In this document: in pieces, positions 1 through 8,098 of the stretch
Position numbering within the stretch: the stretch's first letter is position 1
How the letters are laid out: every line of letters begins with the position of its first letter
Assembly (NCBI RefSeq): GCF_000331775.1
Contig: NZ_CAPJ01000348.1
Span: 1-21,307, forward strand
DNA: 21,307 nt
Direction: 5' to 3'
Source of the DNA: Xanthomonas translucens pv. translucens DSM 18974
Lineage (GTDB): Bacteria; Pseudomonadota; Gammaproteobacteria; Xanthomonadales; Xanthomonadaceae
Notes under the pieces: generated by a model
What the model saw: the letters and a program-made list of their open reading frames with translations, nothing else
Told to the model about the DNA's origin: nothing
Databases searched by the model: none
Position numbers and translations under genes: made by a program

Positions 1-344
1 ACCCAGTCCCTTTTTCGTAAATTTGGCGCGTGGAATTCTATTTGAGTCTCAGTCCGTGAGATTGCCGGATTCGACGCTGCGAGTCGTTTCCACGCAGCAA
101 GTCGGAGCGATCGGTCGATGTGGCGGCATGCCGTGGCCTTGCTTTTGTTGCATGTAAAGTTTGGTTTATACGGCTTGAATGCCTGTTTCGTGGAGACGCA
201 GGAGGGGCTTGGCCAGGCGCGTCTGGCGATGGCCCAGGCTGGTTTTTTTTGCCGCCAGAACGGATGCGACGCAGCGCGGTTTCCCGGCATGTGGCTTGGG
301 AAATACTCCGATTTTTCTTGTCGTATTTATAGCGAGGTAGTGTG
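1..344. other. Upstream region of the ice-nucleation gene, no convincing gene
   Basis: G+C is about 54% over the first 340 bases by hand count, clearly below the rest of the window. The last 40 bases are only about 35% G+C. A short frame open from base 1 to a TGA at 43-45 could be the tail of an upstream gene, but it is too short to identify. The larger open frames here match nothing I recognise and overlap one another. An inverted repeat (AAATAC at 301-306, GTATTT at 323-328) sits just before the ribosome-binding site. TTGTTG at 145-150 and TATACG at 167-172, 16 bases apart, are a weak promoter candidate. The promoter of the ice gene must lie in this stretch, but I cannot fix its position. 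Confidence 0.4.
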
Positions 345-3300
345 ATGATTGTTGAGAAGATTTTGGCATTGCGTACGTGCGCCAATAACATGGCCGACCA
401 CTGTGGGTTGATCTGGCCGATGGCCGGTCCCGTGGAATGCAAGTTCTGGAAACCGTCGGGACTGCACGAAAATGGTCTTACCGGCCTGTTGTGGGGCAAG
501 GGCGTCGGGGCGTATCTGAGTGCGCACGCCGATGCGCGCTGGGTCGTGTGCGAAGTCGCCGTCGACGAGATGCTGCAGTTGGCCGAAGAGGGGATGATCA
601 AGTTCCCGCGCGCAACTGTGCTTTTCGTCGGAAATCGCAGCCAGGCGCTGGACTATATTGCAGCCAACATGCCGCTCTACGGCGCCGCTCCACAGCCGGC
701 GGCACCCGCTGCGCCGGCGTATGTCCACACGCCCGCAGCGGAGCCGTCCGCGCAGGCAACGCAGGCGACCTCTGCAACCCTGCCGACCCCAGCCACCCCT
801 TCCACCCAGGCCACCCCTTCCACTCAGTCAACCCAGTCAACCCAGTCAACCGAGGCGACCCAGTCAACCGAGCCGACCCCGGTTGCCACGGTCGCCGCAG
901 CGCCGCCTCCTCCGGGACAGCAGCATGACGTGATGGCGAAGAAGACCGAAACCGGTGTCTATGGCAGCACGCTCACAGGCGCCGACCAGAGCCGGCTCGT
1001 CGCAGGCTACGGCAGTACCGAAACCGCCGGCGATCACAGCGATCTGATCGCGGGCTATGGCAGCACCGGGACTGCCGGATCCGACAGCTCCATCCTGGCA
1101 GGGTATGGCAGCACGCAGACTGCCGCGGGCAGGAGCACGCTCACCGCCGGCTACGGCAGCACGCAGACGGCGCAGGAAGGCAGCCGTCTCACCTCCGGCT
1201 ACGGCAGCACGGCGACCAGCGGTTCTGACAGCGCGGTGATCTCCGGCTACGGCAGCACCCAGACCGCCGGCAGCGAGAGTTCCTTGACCGCCGGCTACGG
1301 CAGCACGCAGACCGCGCGCAAGGGCAGCGACATCACCGCCGGCTATGGCAGTACCGGCACGGCCGGGTCGGACAGCGCGTTGATCGCCGGCTACGGCAGC
1401 ACCCAGACCGCCGGCAGCGAGAGTTCCTTGACCGCCGGCTACGGCAGCACGCAGACCGCACGCAAGGGCAGCGACGTCACCGCCGGCTACGGCAGTACCG
1501 GCACGGCGGGTGCCGACAGCACCTTGATCGCCGGCTACGGCAGCACGCAGACCGCTGGCGGCGAAAGCTCTCTCACCGCCGGCTACGGCAGCACGCAGAC
1601 GGCGCGGCAAGGCAGCGACATCACCGCCGGTTACGGCAGTACCGGCACCGCCGGTGCGGACAGTACGCTGATCGCCGGTTACGGCAGCACGCAAACCTCG
1701 GGCAGCGACAGCTCGCTGACGGCCGGTTATGGCAGCACGCAGACCGCGCGCAAGGGCAGCGACATCACCGCCGGTTACGGCAGCACCGGCACCGCCGGAT
1801 CCGACAGTTCGTTGATCGCCGGCTATGGCAGCACGCAGACCGCTGGCAGCGAAAGTTCGCTGACGGCCGGCTACGGCAGCACCCAGACCGCCCAGCAAGA
1901 CAGCTCGCTCACCACCGGCTACGGCAGTACCTCGACAGCGGGTCACGACAGCTCGCTGATCGCCGGCTATGGCAGCACCCAGACCGCCGGCTACGACAGC
2001 ACCCTGACCGCCGGTTACGGCAGTACGCAGACCGCGCAGCAAGACAGTTCGCTCACCACCGGTTACGGCAGTACCTCCACCGCTGGTGCCGACAGTACGC
2101 TGATCGCCGGCTACGGCAGTACGCAGACCGCTGGCAGCGACAGTTCGCTGACCGCCGGTTACGGCAGCACGCAGACCGCACGCGAAGGCAGCGATGTCAC
2201 CGCCGGCTACGGCAGCACCGGCACGGCTGGTGCGGACAGCACCTTGATCGCCGGCTACGGCAGCACGCAGACCTCCGGTAGCGACAGTTCGCTGACGGCC
2301 GGCTACGGCAGTACGCAGACCGCGCGCAAGGGCAGCGACGTCACCGCCGGCTATGGCAGCACCGGCACGGCGGGTGCGGACAGCACGCTGATCGCCGGTT
2401 ACGGCAGCACGCAGACCTCCGGTAGCGACAGTTCGCTGACGGCCGGCTATGGCAGTACGCAGACCGCGCGCAAGGGCAGCGATGTCACCGCCGGCTACGG
2501 CAGCACCGGCACGGCGGGTGCGGACAGCACGCTGATCGCCGGCTACGGCAGCACGCAGACCTCGGGTAGCGACAGTTCGCTGACGGCCGGCTACGGCAGT
2601 ACGCAGACCGCGCGCAAGGGCAGCGACGTCACCGCCGGCTACGGCAGCACCGGCACGGCGGGTGCGGACAGCACGCTGATCGCAGGTTACGGCAGCACGC
2701 AAACCTCGGGCAGCGACAGTTCGCTGACGGCCGGTTATGGCAGTACGCAGACCGCACGCAAGGGTAGCGACATTACCGCCGGCTACGGCAGCACCGGCAC
2801 CGCGGGCGCGGACAGCACCTTGATCGCGGGCTATGGCAGCACGCAGACCTCCGGCAGCGACAGTTCGCTGACCGCCGGTTACGGCAGCACGCAGACCGCA
2901 CGCGAAGGCAGCGACGTCACCGCCGGTTACGGCAGCACCGGCACGGCGGGCGCGGACAGCACCCTGATCTCCGGCTACGGCAGCACGCAAACGGCCGGCA
3001 GCGACAGTTCGCTGACCGCCGGTTACGGCAGCACCCAGACCGCGCGCAAGGGCAGCGACGTCACCGCCGGCTACGGCAGCACCGGCACCGCGGGTGCGGA
3101 CAGCACCTTGATCGCGGGCTACGGCAGCACGCAGACCTCCGGCAGCGACAGTTCGCTGACCGCCGGTTACGGCAGCACCCAGACCGCGCGCAAGGGCAGC
3201 GACATTACCGCCGGCTACGGCAGTACCGGTACCGCGGGTGCGGACAGCACCTTGATCGCGGGCTACGGCAGCACGCAGACGTCCGGCAGCGACAGCTCGC

Positions 3301-5048
3301 TGACGGCCGGTTACGGCAGCACGCAGACCGCACGCGAAGGCAGCGACGTCACCGCCGGTTACGGCAGCACCGGCACGGCGGGTGCGGACAGCACCCTGAT
3401 CGCCGGCTACGGCAGCACGCAAACGGCCGGCAGCGACAGTTCGCTGACCGCCGGCTATGGCAGCACGCAGACGGCACGGCAGGGCAGCGACGTCACCGCC
3501 GGCTACGGCAGTACCGGTACCGCGGGCGCGGACAGCACCCTGATCGCCGGCTACGGCAGCACGCAAACGGCCGGCAGCGACAGTTCGCTGACCGCCGGCT
3601 ATGGCAGCACGCAGACGGCACGGCAGGGTAGCGACATCACCGCCGGCTACGGCAGTACCGGGACCGCGGGCGCCGACAGTTCGTTGATCGCCGGCTACGG
3701 CAGCACGCAGACCGCCGGCTACGACAGCAACCTCACTGCCGGTTACGGCAGCACGCAGACGGCACGCGAGGACAGCTCGCTCACTGCCGGCTACGGCAGT
3801 ACCTCCACCGCCGGCCATGACAGTTCGCTGATCGCCGGCTATGGTAGTACCCAGACCGCCGGCTACAACAGCATCCTGACCACCGGCTATGGCAGCACCC
3901 AGACCGCACAGGAGAGCAGTTCTCTCACCGCCGGCTACGGTAGTACCTCCACGGCCGGCTACGACAGCACGCTGACCGCCGGCTATGGCAGTACCCAAAC
4001 CGCCGGCTACAAAAGCACGCTGACCGCGGGTTATGGCAGCAACTCGACCGCCGGCCACGAGAGCTCGTTGATCGCCGGCTACGGCAGCACCCAGATCGCT
4101 GGATACGAGAGCACCTTGACCGCGGGCTACGGCAGTTCGCTGACCACGCAGCAGAACAGTTCGCTGACTGCCGGCTACGGCAGCACCGAGATCGCCGGCT
4201 ATGCCAGTACGCTGATGGCCGGCTACGGCAGTTCCCAGACCGCCGGTTACGAGAGCACGCTGACCGCCGGCTATGGCAGCACCCAGATGGCCGAGCACAG
4301 CAGTTCGCTCACTGCCGGTTATGGAAGCACCGGCATCGCCGGGCAGGACAGTTCGCTGATCGCCGGCTACGGCAGCAGTCTGACCAGCGGGGTACGCAGC
4401 TTTCTGACCGCCGGCTACGGCAGCAACATGATCGCCAGCTACGGAAGCTCGCTGATCGCCGGCCATGAGTGCACCCAGATCGCCGGCCACAAAAGCATGC
4501 TGATCGCGGGCAAGGGCAGTTTCCAGACCGCGGGGGCTCGCAGCACGCTCATTGGCGGTGCCGCCAGCGTGCAGACCGCCGGCGACCGCAGCAAGCTGAT
4601 CGCGGGCGCCGACAGCACCCAGACCGCCGGCGACCGCAGCAAACTATTGGCCGGACGCAACAGCTATCTCACCGCCGGCGACAGAAGCAAGCTGACCGCC
4701 GGCGACGACAGTACGTTGATGGCTGGCGATCGCAGCAAGCTGACCGCCGGCAAGAACAGCGTGCTCACCGCCGGCGCCAACAGCAGGCTGATCGGCAGTC
4801 TGGGTTCGACGCTGAGCGGTGGGGAGAATTCGACGCTCATTTTCCGTTGCTGGGACGGCGAGCGCTACACCAATCTCGTGGTCAGGACAGGGGAGCAGGG
4901 CGTGGAATCGGACATCCCCTATCAGGTCGACGACGAAGGAAATCTGGTCGGAAAAGCGGATGACGATCTGGTGCTGGATTACGACCCGAGCATGATCCTG
5001 GATGGGCAATGCAGTCCCGGCACTGGCGAGGAACTGCGCGATGTCTGA
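345..5048 (+). CDS. inaX: Ice-nucleation protein, InaX/InaZ family, full length
   Basis: An outer-membrane-associated protein that orders water into ice at temperatures just below zero. Residues 1 to about 112 form the conserved N-terminal domain (RTCANNMADHCGLIWP, then HADARWVVCEVAV and KFPRA). A low-complexity Ser/Thr/Pro/Gln linker runs to about residue 204. About 81 imperfect 16-residue coils of the AGYGSTQTA..S.LT type follow, from about 205 to 1499, and a 68-residue C-terminal cap begins at FRCWDGERYTNL. The track-style start is GTG at 342. ATG at 345 is preferred because GAGG at 334-337 lies 7 bases before it, giving 1,567 residues. Most coils carry the T-x-T motif. The last coils instead have Arg (ARS, DRS), as in the R-coils of this family. 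No frameshift or stop is seen. Family INPs are often about 1,200 residues, so this is a long member. The product name is very secure; the symbol is inferred from likely host and length. Confidence 0.96.
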   Translation: MIVEKILALRTCANNMADHCGLIWPMAGPVECKFWKPSGLHENGLTGLLWGKGVGAYLSAHADARWVVCEVAVDEMLQLAEEGMIKFPRATVLFVGNRSQALDYIAANMPLYGAAPQPAAPAAPAYVHTPAAEPSAQATQATSATLPTPATPSTQATPSTQSTQSTQSTEATQSTEPTPVATVAAAPPPPGQQHDVMAKKTETGVYGSTLTGADQSRLVAGYGSTETAGDHSDLIAGYGSTGTAGSDSSILAGYGSTQTAAGRSTLTAGYGSTQTAQEGSRLTSGYGSTATSGSDSAVISGYGSTQTAGSESSLTAGYGSTQTARKGSDITAGYGSTGTAGSDSALIAGYGSTQTAGSESSLTAGYGSTQTARKGSDVTAGYGSTGTAGADSTLIAGYGSTQTAGGESSLTAGYGSTQTARQGSDITAGYGSTGTAGADSTLIAGYGSTQTSGSDSSLTAGYGSTQTARKGSDITAGYGSTGTAGSDSSLIAGYGSTQTAGSESSLTAGYGSTQTAQQDSSLTTGYGSTSTAGHDSSLIAGYGSTQTAGYDSTLTAGYGSTQTAQQDSSLTTGYGSTSTAGADSTLIAGYGSTQTAGSDSSLTAGYGSTQTAREGSDVTAGYGSTGTAGADSTLIAGYGSTQTSGSDSSLTAGYGSTQTARKGSDVTAGYGSTGTAGADSTLIAGYGSTQTSGSDSSLTAGYGSTQTARKGSDVTAGYGSTGTAGADSTLIAGYGSTQTSGSDSSLTAGYGSTQTARKGSDVTAGYGSTGTAGADSTLIAGYGSTQTSGSDSSLTAGYGSTQTARKGSDITAGYGSTGTAGADSTLIAGYGSTQTSGSDSSLTAGYGSTQTAREGSDVTAGYGSTGTAGADSTLISGYGSTQTAGSDSSLTAGYGSTQTARKGSDVTAGYGSTGTAGADSTLIAGYGSTQTSGSDSSLTAGYGSTQTARKGSDITAGYGSTGTAGADSTLIAGYGSTQTSGSDSSLTAGYGSTQTAREGSDVTAGYGSTGTAGADSTLIAGYGSTQTAGSDSSLTAGYGSTQTARQGSDVTAGYGSTGTAGADSTLIAGYGSTQTAGSDSSLTAGYGSTQTARQGSDITAGYGSTGTAGADSSLIAGYGSTQTAGYDSNLTAGYGSTQTAREDSSLTAGYGSTSTAGHDSSLIAGYGSTQTAGYNSILTTGYGSTQTAQESSSLTAGYGSTSTAGYDSTLTAGYGSTQTAGYKSTLTAGYGSNSTAGHESSLIAGYGSTQIAGYESTLTAGYGSSLTTQQNSSLTAGYGSTEIAGYASTLMAGYGSSQTAGYESTLTAGYGSTQMAEHSSSLTAGYGSTGIAGQDSSLIAGYGSSLTSGVRSFLTAGYGSNMIASYGSSLIAGHECTQIAGHKSMLIAGKGSFQTAGARSTLIGGAASVQTAGDRSKLIAGADSTQTAGDRSKLLAGRNSYLTAGDRSKLTAGDDSTLMAGDRSKLTAGKNSVLTAGANSRLIGSLGSTLSGGENSTLIFRCWDGERYTNLVVRTGEQGVESDIPYQVDDEGNLVGKADDDLVLDYDPSMILDGQCSPGTGEELRDV
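957..4838 (+). repeat. 48-bp coil repeats in 144-bp higher-order units within inaX
   Basis: The coding DNA is a tandem array of about 81 units of 48 bp, arranged mainly in triplets (144 bp, 48 residues). Each triplet typically reads GSTGTAGADSTLIA, GSTQTSGSDSSLTA, GSTQTARKGSDVTA with small changes. About ten consecutive 144-bp units from roughly 2206 to 3646 are almost identical in protein and very close in DNA. Units nearer both ends are more diverged. The pattern fits unequal crossing-over or conversion in the middle of the array. Short-read assembly of this stretch would be unreliable. Confidence 0.93.
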
Positions 5049-5405
5049 GCGGCGCGGTGGCCGCGCAATCGGCGCTCGCCGCAGGACGCGGGGCGCATCG
5101 GTGACGATATGGCTGTGCCGATAGAGTTCGGCTAGCGCGTTGCCGTGGCTTCTGGATGTGCTCGTGCGCGTCGCGCATGGGCACATCCGCAGGCCGTTGC
5201 GGCCATGCTCGTGGCGTCGCTTGTGCGGCGTCGCGCGTGTTGCATGGCTGGCGCGGTATCGGCGGTGTTGCATTGCCGGCAATCGAGATCCCACGCACGC
5301 AATGGCGCATGGGCGCTTTCGCGTGTGGGCAACTGTGCGAAGCATGCGCCACACATGCTGGGCCGATCTGCCAGAATCGGCTGGTTTCCCGCCGACACCC
5401 AATCC
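5049..5405. other. Intergenic region between inaX and the MFS gene, two small inverted repeats
   Basis: Frames here are open but show no domain, and the long frame reading into the transporter has an unconvincing N-terminus. GCGCGG at 5052-5057 pairs with CCGCGC at 5061-5066 just after the inaX stop, without a T-tract. Nearer the transporter, AGCATG at 5341-5346 pairs with CATGCT at 5354-5359, and GCCGAT at 5362-5367 pairs with ATCGGC at 5376-5381. These two adjacent hairpins would end about 25 bases before the transporter start and could affect its translation or mark the 5' leader. Confidence 0.4.
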
Positions 5406-6686
5406 ATGACTGCTGCCACGCTTCCCGCTTCGCCCATCAATTCGTCGCGCCGCGTGCTGCTGGCCAGCCTGGTCGGCACCACCATCGAGTTCTTCGACTT
5501 CTACATCTACGCCACCGCCGCGGTGCTGGTGTTCCCGACCCTGTTCTTCCCGGCCGGCGACGCCGACGCGGCGCGGCTGCAGTCGCTGGCCACGTTCGCG
5601 GTGGCGTTCGTGGCGCGGCCGGTCGGCTCGGCGCTGTTCGGCCATTTCGGCGACCGCATCGGGCGCAAGGCAACGCTGGTGGCCGCGCTGCTGACCATGG
5701 GCCTGTCCACGGTGGTGATCGGGTTGCTGCCCGGTTATGCCAGCATCGGCGTGTGGGCGCCGGCGCTGCTGACGCTGTGCCGCTTCGGCCAGGGCCTGGG
5801 CCTGGGCGGGGAATGGGGCGGTGCGGTGTTGCTGGCCACCGAGAACGCGCAGCCGGGCAGGCGCGCCTGGTACGGCATGTTCCCGCAACTGGGCGCGCCG
5901 CTGGGCTTCCTGCTGTCCTCCGGGATCTTCCTGCTGCTCGATGCGGTGCTCGACGATGCGCAGTTCATGCGCTGGGGCTGGCGCATCCCGTTCGTGGCCA
6001 GTGCGTTGCTGGTGGTGACCGGGCTGTGGGTGCGCCTGCGCATCCATGAAACCCCGGATTTCCGCAAGGTGCTGGAGCGCAACGCGCGGGTGGCCCTGCC
6101 GATGTGGACGGTGCTGTCGCGGCATGCCGGCGCGCTGCTGCTCGGCAGCTTCGGCGTGTTCGCGACCTTCATGCTGTTCTATCTGATCACGGTGTTCGCG
6201 CTGGGCTACGGCACCTCGGTGCTCGGCTACGGTCGTGAGCAGTTCCTGCTGCTGCAGATGGTCGGCATTGTGTTCTTAGCCGCCGGTATTCCGCTGTCGG
6301 CGCATTACGGCGACCGCTACGGCCCGAACCGGGTGATGATCGCCGCTTCCCTGCTCATCATCCTGTTCGGGCTGGGCTTCGCGCCGCTGTTCGGCGCCGC
6401 GCATCCGTGGCAGCTGCTGGCGTTCCTGTCGCTGGGTTCGTTGTTCATCGGCCTGATCTACGGGCCCTGCGGCGCCATGCTGGCCGAGCTGTACCCGGTG
6501 CAGGTGCGTTACACCGGCGCCTCGCTGTCGTTCAATCTGGCCGGCATCATCGGTGCGGCACCTGCGCCTTACGTGGCCAGCTGGCTGGCCAAGCACTACG
6601 GCCTGCCATGGGTCGGCTACTACCTCAGTGCCGGCGCGGCGCTGAGCCTGCTGGCGCTGCTGGCGATCGGCGCCAGGCGCCGCTGA
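5406..6686 (+). CDS. MFS transporter, metabolite:H+ symporter (MHS) type
   Basis: A 426-residue inner-membrane carrier with about 12 hydrophobic segments. The first segment carries the family-like TTIEFFDFYIYATAAV. The segment 2-3 loop has RPVG followed by GHFGDRIGRK (residues 79-88), the MFS motif A in its MHS form, and a weaker second copy GDRYGPNR lies in the C-terminal half. EWGGAVLLATE and the LYPVQVRYTGASLSFNLAGI stretch near the end are also typical of the ProP/KgtP/ShiA group. An upstream start would add about 87 residues of Arg/Cys-rich sequence unlike the family, so ATG 5406 is chosen by homology; no good ribosome-binding site is visible. The substrate (a dicarboxylate, osmolyte, or aromatic or other organic acid) cannot be told from sequence. 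It converges on the cyclase gene with 15 bases between stops. Confidence 0.88.
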   Translation: MTAATLPASPINSSRRVLLASLVGTTIEFFDFYIYATAAVLVFPTLFFPAGDADAARLQSLATFAVAFVARPVGSALFGHFGDRIGRKATLVAALLTMGLSTVVIGLLPGYASIGVWAPALLTLCRFGQGLGLGGEWGGAVLLATENAQPGRRAWYGMFPQLGAPLGFLLSSGIFLLLDAVLDDAQFMRWGWRIPFVASALLVVTGLWVRLRIHETPDFRKVLERNARVALPMWTVLSRHAGALLLGSFGVFATFMLFYLITVFALGYGTSVLGYGREQFLLLQMVGIVFLAAGIPLSAHYGDRYGPNRVMIAASLLIILFGLGFAPLFGAAHPWQLLAFLSLGSLFIGLIYGPCGAMLAELYPVQVRYTGASLSFNLAGIIGAAPAPYVASWLAKHYGLPWVGYYLSAGAALSLLALLAIGARRR

Positions 6687-6701
6687 GGCCGGCGCCGCCG
6701 T

Positions 6702-8006
6702 TCAGCGCGCGTGCTCAACCCGGTTGCGGCCGCCGGCCTTGGCCAGGTACAGGTGCTTGTCGGCTTCGGCCAGCAGCGGATGCAGCGCATCGCACTGCGC
6801 GTCGCTGCGGCATACGCCTATGCTGATGGTGATGCGCAGCGTCTGCTCGCCCACTTGCACCTGCAGCGCATCGATGCGCTCGCGCAGGGTCTCGAAATAG
6901 GCGCTGGCCGCCGGCGCATCCAGGCCCGGCACCAGCATGCAGAATTCCTCGCCGCCGAAGCGCGCTACCAGGTCCTGCGGGCGCGCATGCGCGGCCACCG
7001 TCATCGCTACCGCGCGCAGCGCGTCGTCGCCTGCCTCGTGGCCCCAGCGGTCGTTGATGTGCTTGAAGTGGTCGATGTCGAGCATCGCCACGCTGACCGT
7101 GTCGTTGCGCGCCAGCCATTGCGGCAGCAGGCGCTCGCTCTGCTCCAGGAAATGCCGGCGGTTGGGCAGGCCGGTGAGGAAGTCGCGCGTGGCCAGGTCC
7201 TGCAGCGTGCCGATCAGTTCCAGCTGGTCCACGTTCTGGGACACGCGGCAGAAGAACTCTTCGCGCGAAAAGGGTTTGCGCAGGAAATCATTGGCGCCGT
7301 TCTTGAGGAAGCGCGGCACCAGCGACGGGTCGCCGTTGCCGGACAGGACGATCACCGCCAGCTTGTCGCGGGCGCGGATCGCACGCAGCCGGCGGGTGAA
7401 TTCCACCCCTTCCATCCCCGGCATTTCCTGGTTCACCACCGCCAGGCGGATCGCCGGATTGGTCTCCACCGCCTTCAGCCCGGCGGCGCCGTCGGCTGCT
7501 TGTACCACCTGGTAGCCGTACATCGCCAGCAGGCTCGCGGCGTAGGCGCGCGCCGAGCGCGAATCGTCCACCACCAGCGCGGCGATGCTGCGATTGCGCG
7601 CCAGCCGCTGCACCAGCCAGGCCAGGTAATCGATGCTGCCTGGCGTGTTCTTCAGTACGAAGTCGATGATCTGCTGGGTCAGCACGCGCTTGCGCAGGCT
7701 TTCGTCGTAGACCCCGCTGACCACCACCGTGGGCAGGCCGCGGGCGACGAAGAAGTCCACCACCGTGTCGCGGTCGCCGTCGGCCAGCACCAGCCCGGTC
7801 AGGGCCAGGAACCAGGAGCCGCCGCCGTCCAGCGCGTCCGCCGCTTCGGCCAGGGTCGAGACCACGGTGACCGGCAGTTCCACCCGCTGCTCGATCGCCT
7901 CGCGCAGCAGTCCGGTGAACGTGCGCGAATTCTCCACCAGCAGGATGCGCTGCTGGGCAGCCCCGCTTTCGCTGGCGATCGGGTAGGCCGGCAACGGTTG
8001 CAGCAT
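6702..8006 (-). CDS. Diguanylate cyclase with two degenerate receiver domains (REC-REC-GGDEF)
   Basis: A 434-residue cytoplasmic protein. Residues about 20-135 form a first receiver-like domain in which the usual phospho-accepting Asp is replaced (Gly71 by alignment). Residues about 143-260 form a second receiver with the acidic pair Asp147-Asp148, Ser222 and Lys244, but Asn192 (VVNQEMPGMEG) where the phospho-accepting Asp should be. The GGDEF domain starts at about 270 (DFLTGLPNRRHF). It has an intact active site GGEEF (351-355) and an I-site RPQD (342-345) five residues upstream, so it should make cyclic di-GMP with product inhibition. The architecture resembles PleD. Start ATG at 8006; AAAGGA lies rather far upstream (about 17 bases). 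It lies downstream of puuA-puuB on the same strand, 92 bases after puuB, so it could be co-transcribed or have its own promoter. Confidence 0.92.
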   Translation of the reverse strand: MLQPLPAYPIASESGAAQQRILLVENSRTFTGLLREAIEQRVELPVTVVSTLAEAADALDGGGSWFLALTGLVLADGDRDTVVDFFVARGLPTVVVSGVYDESLRKRVLTQQIIDFVLKNTPGSIDYLAWLVQRLARNRSIAALVVDDSRSARAYAASLLAMYGYQVVQAADGAAGLKAVETNPAIRLAVVNQEMPGMEGVEFTRRLRAIRARDKLAVIVLSGNGDPSLVPRFLKNGANDFLRKPFSREEFFCRVSQNVDQLELIGTLQDLATRDFLTGLPNRRHFLEQSERLLPQWLARNDTVSVAMLDIDHFKHINDRWGHEAGDDALRAVAMTVAAHARPQDLVARFGGEEFCMLVPGLDAPAASAYFETLRERIDALQVQVGEQTLRITISIGVCRSDAQCDALHPLLAEADKHLYLAKAGGRNRVEHAR

Positions 8007-8054
8007 GCGAGCCGCGCAAGGCGTCCTTTGGGGGGTAGACCTCAGGTAGCGGCC

Positions 8055-8083
8055 GCGGCGACGGCAACTTTAGCCGTCGCCGC
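8055..8083 (-). terminator. Strong G+C-rich hairpin between puuB and the cyclase gene
   Basis: A perfect 11-bp inverted repeat (8055-8065 with 8073-8083) has a 7-base A/T-rich loop at 8066-8072. It lies 16 bases past the puuB stop. No T-tract follows on the minus strand, so it is not a classic intrinsic terminator. It may still end or stabilise the puuAB transcript, or uncouple the cyclase from it. Confidence 0.45.
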
Positions 8084-8098
8084 CTGCGCGCGGCGCAC

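Noticed and set aside
118..345. A 75-codon ORF before the ice gene, with a hydrophobic start
   Set aside because: No ribosome-binding site, no family resemblance, and a second frame overlaps it. It could be real but cannot be supported.
864..4490. A 1,208-codon open frame on the minus strand across the ice gene
   Set aside because: It is the mirror of the 48-bp repeat: one unit without a stop in that frame keeps the whole array open. It reads only as Ala/Gly/Arg-rich repeats, and the sense strand has a clear known protein.
5052..5066. Six-pair hairpin just after the inaX stop as a terminator
   Set aside because: The stem is short, there is no T-tract, and such G+C hairpins are frequent by chance here. 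It is mentioned only in the intergenic entry.
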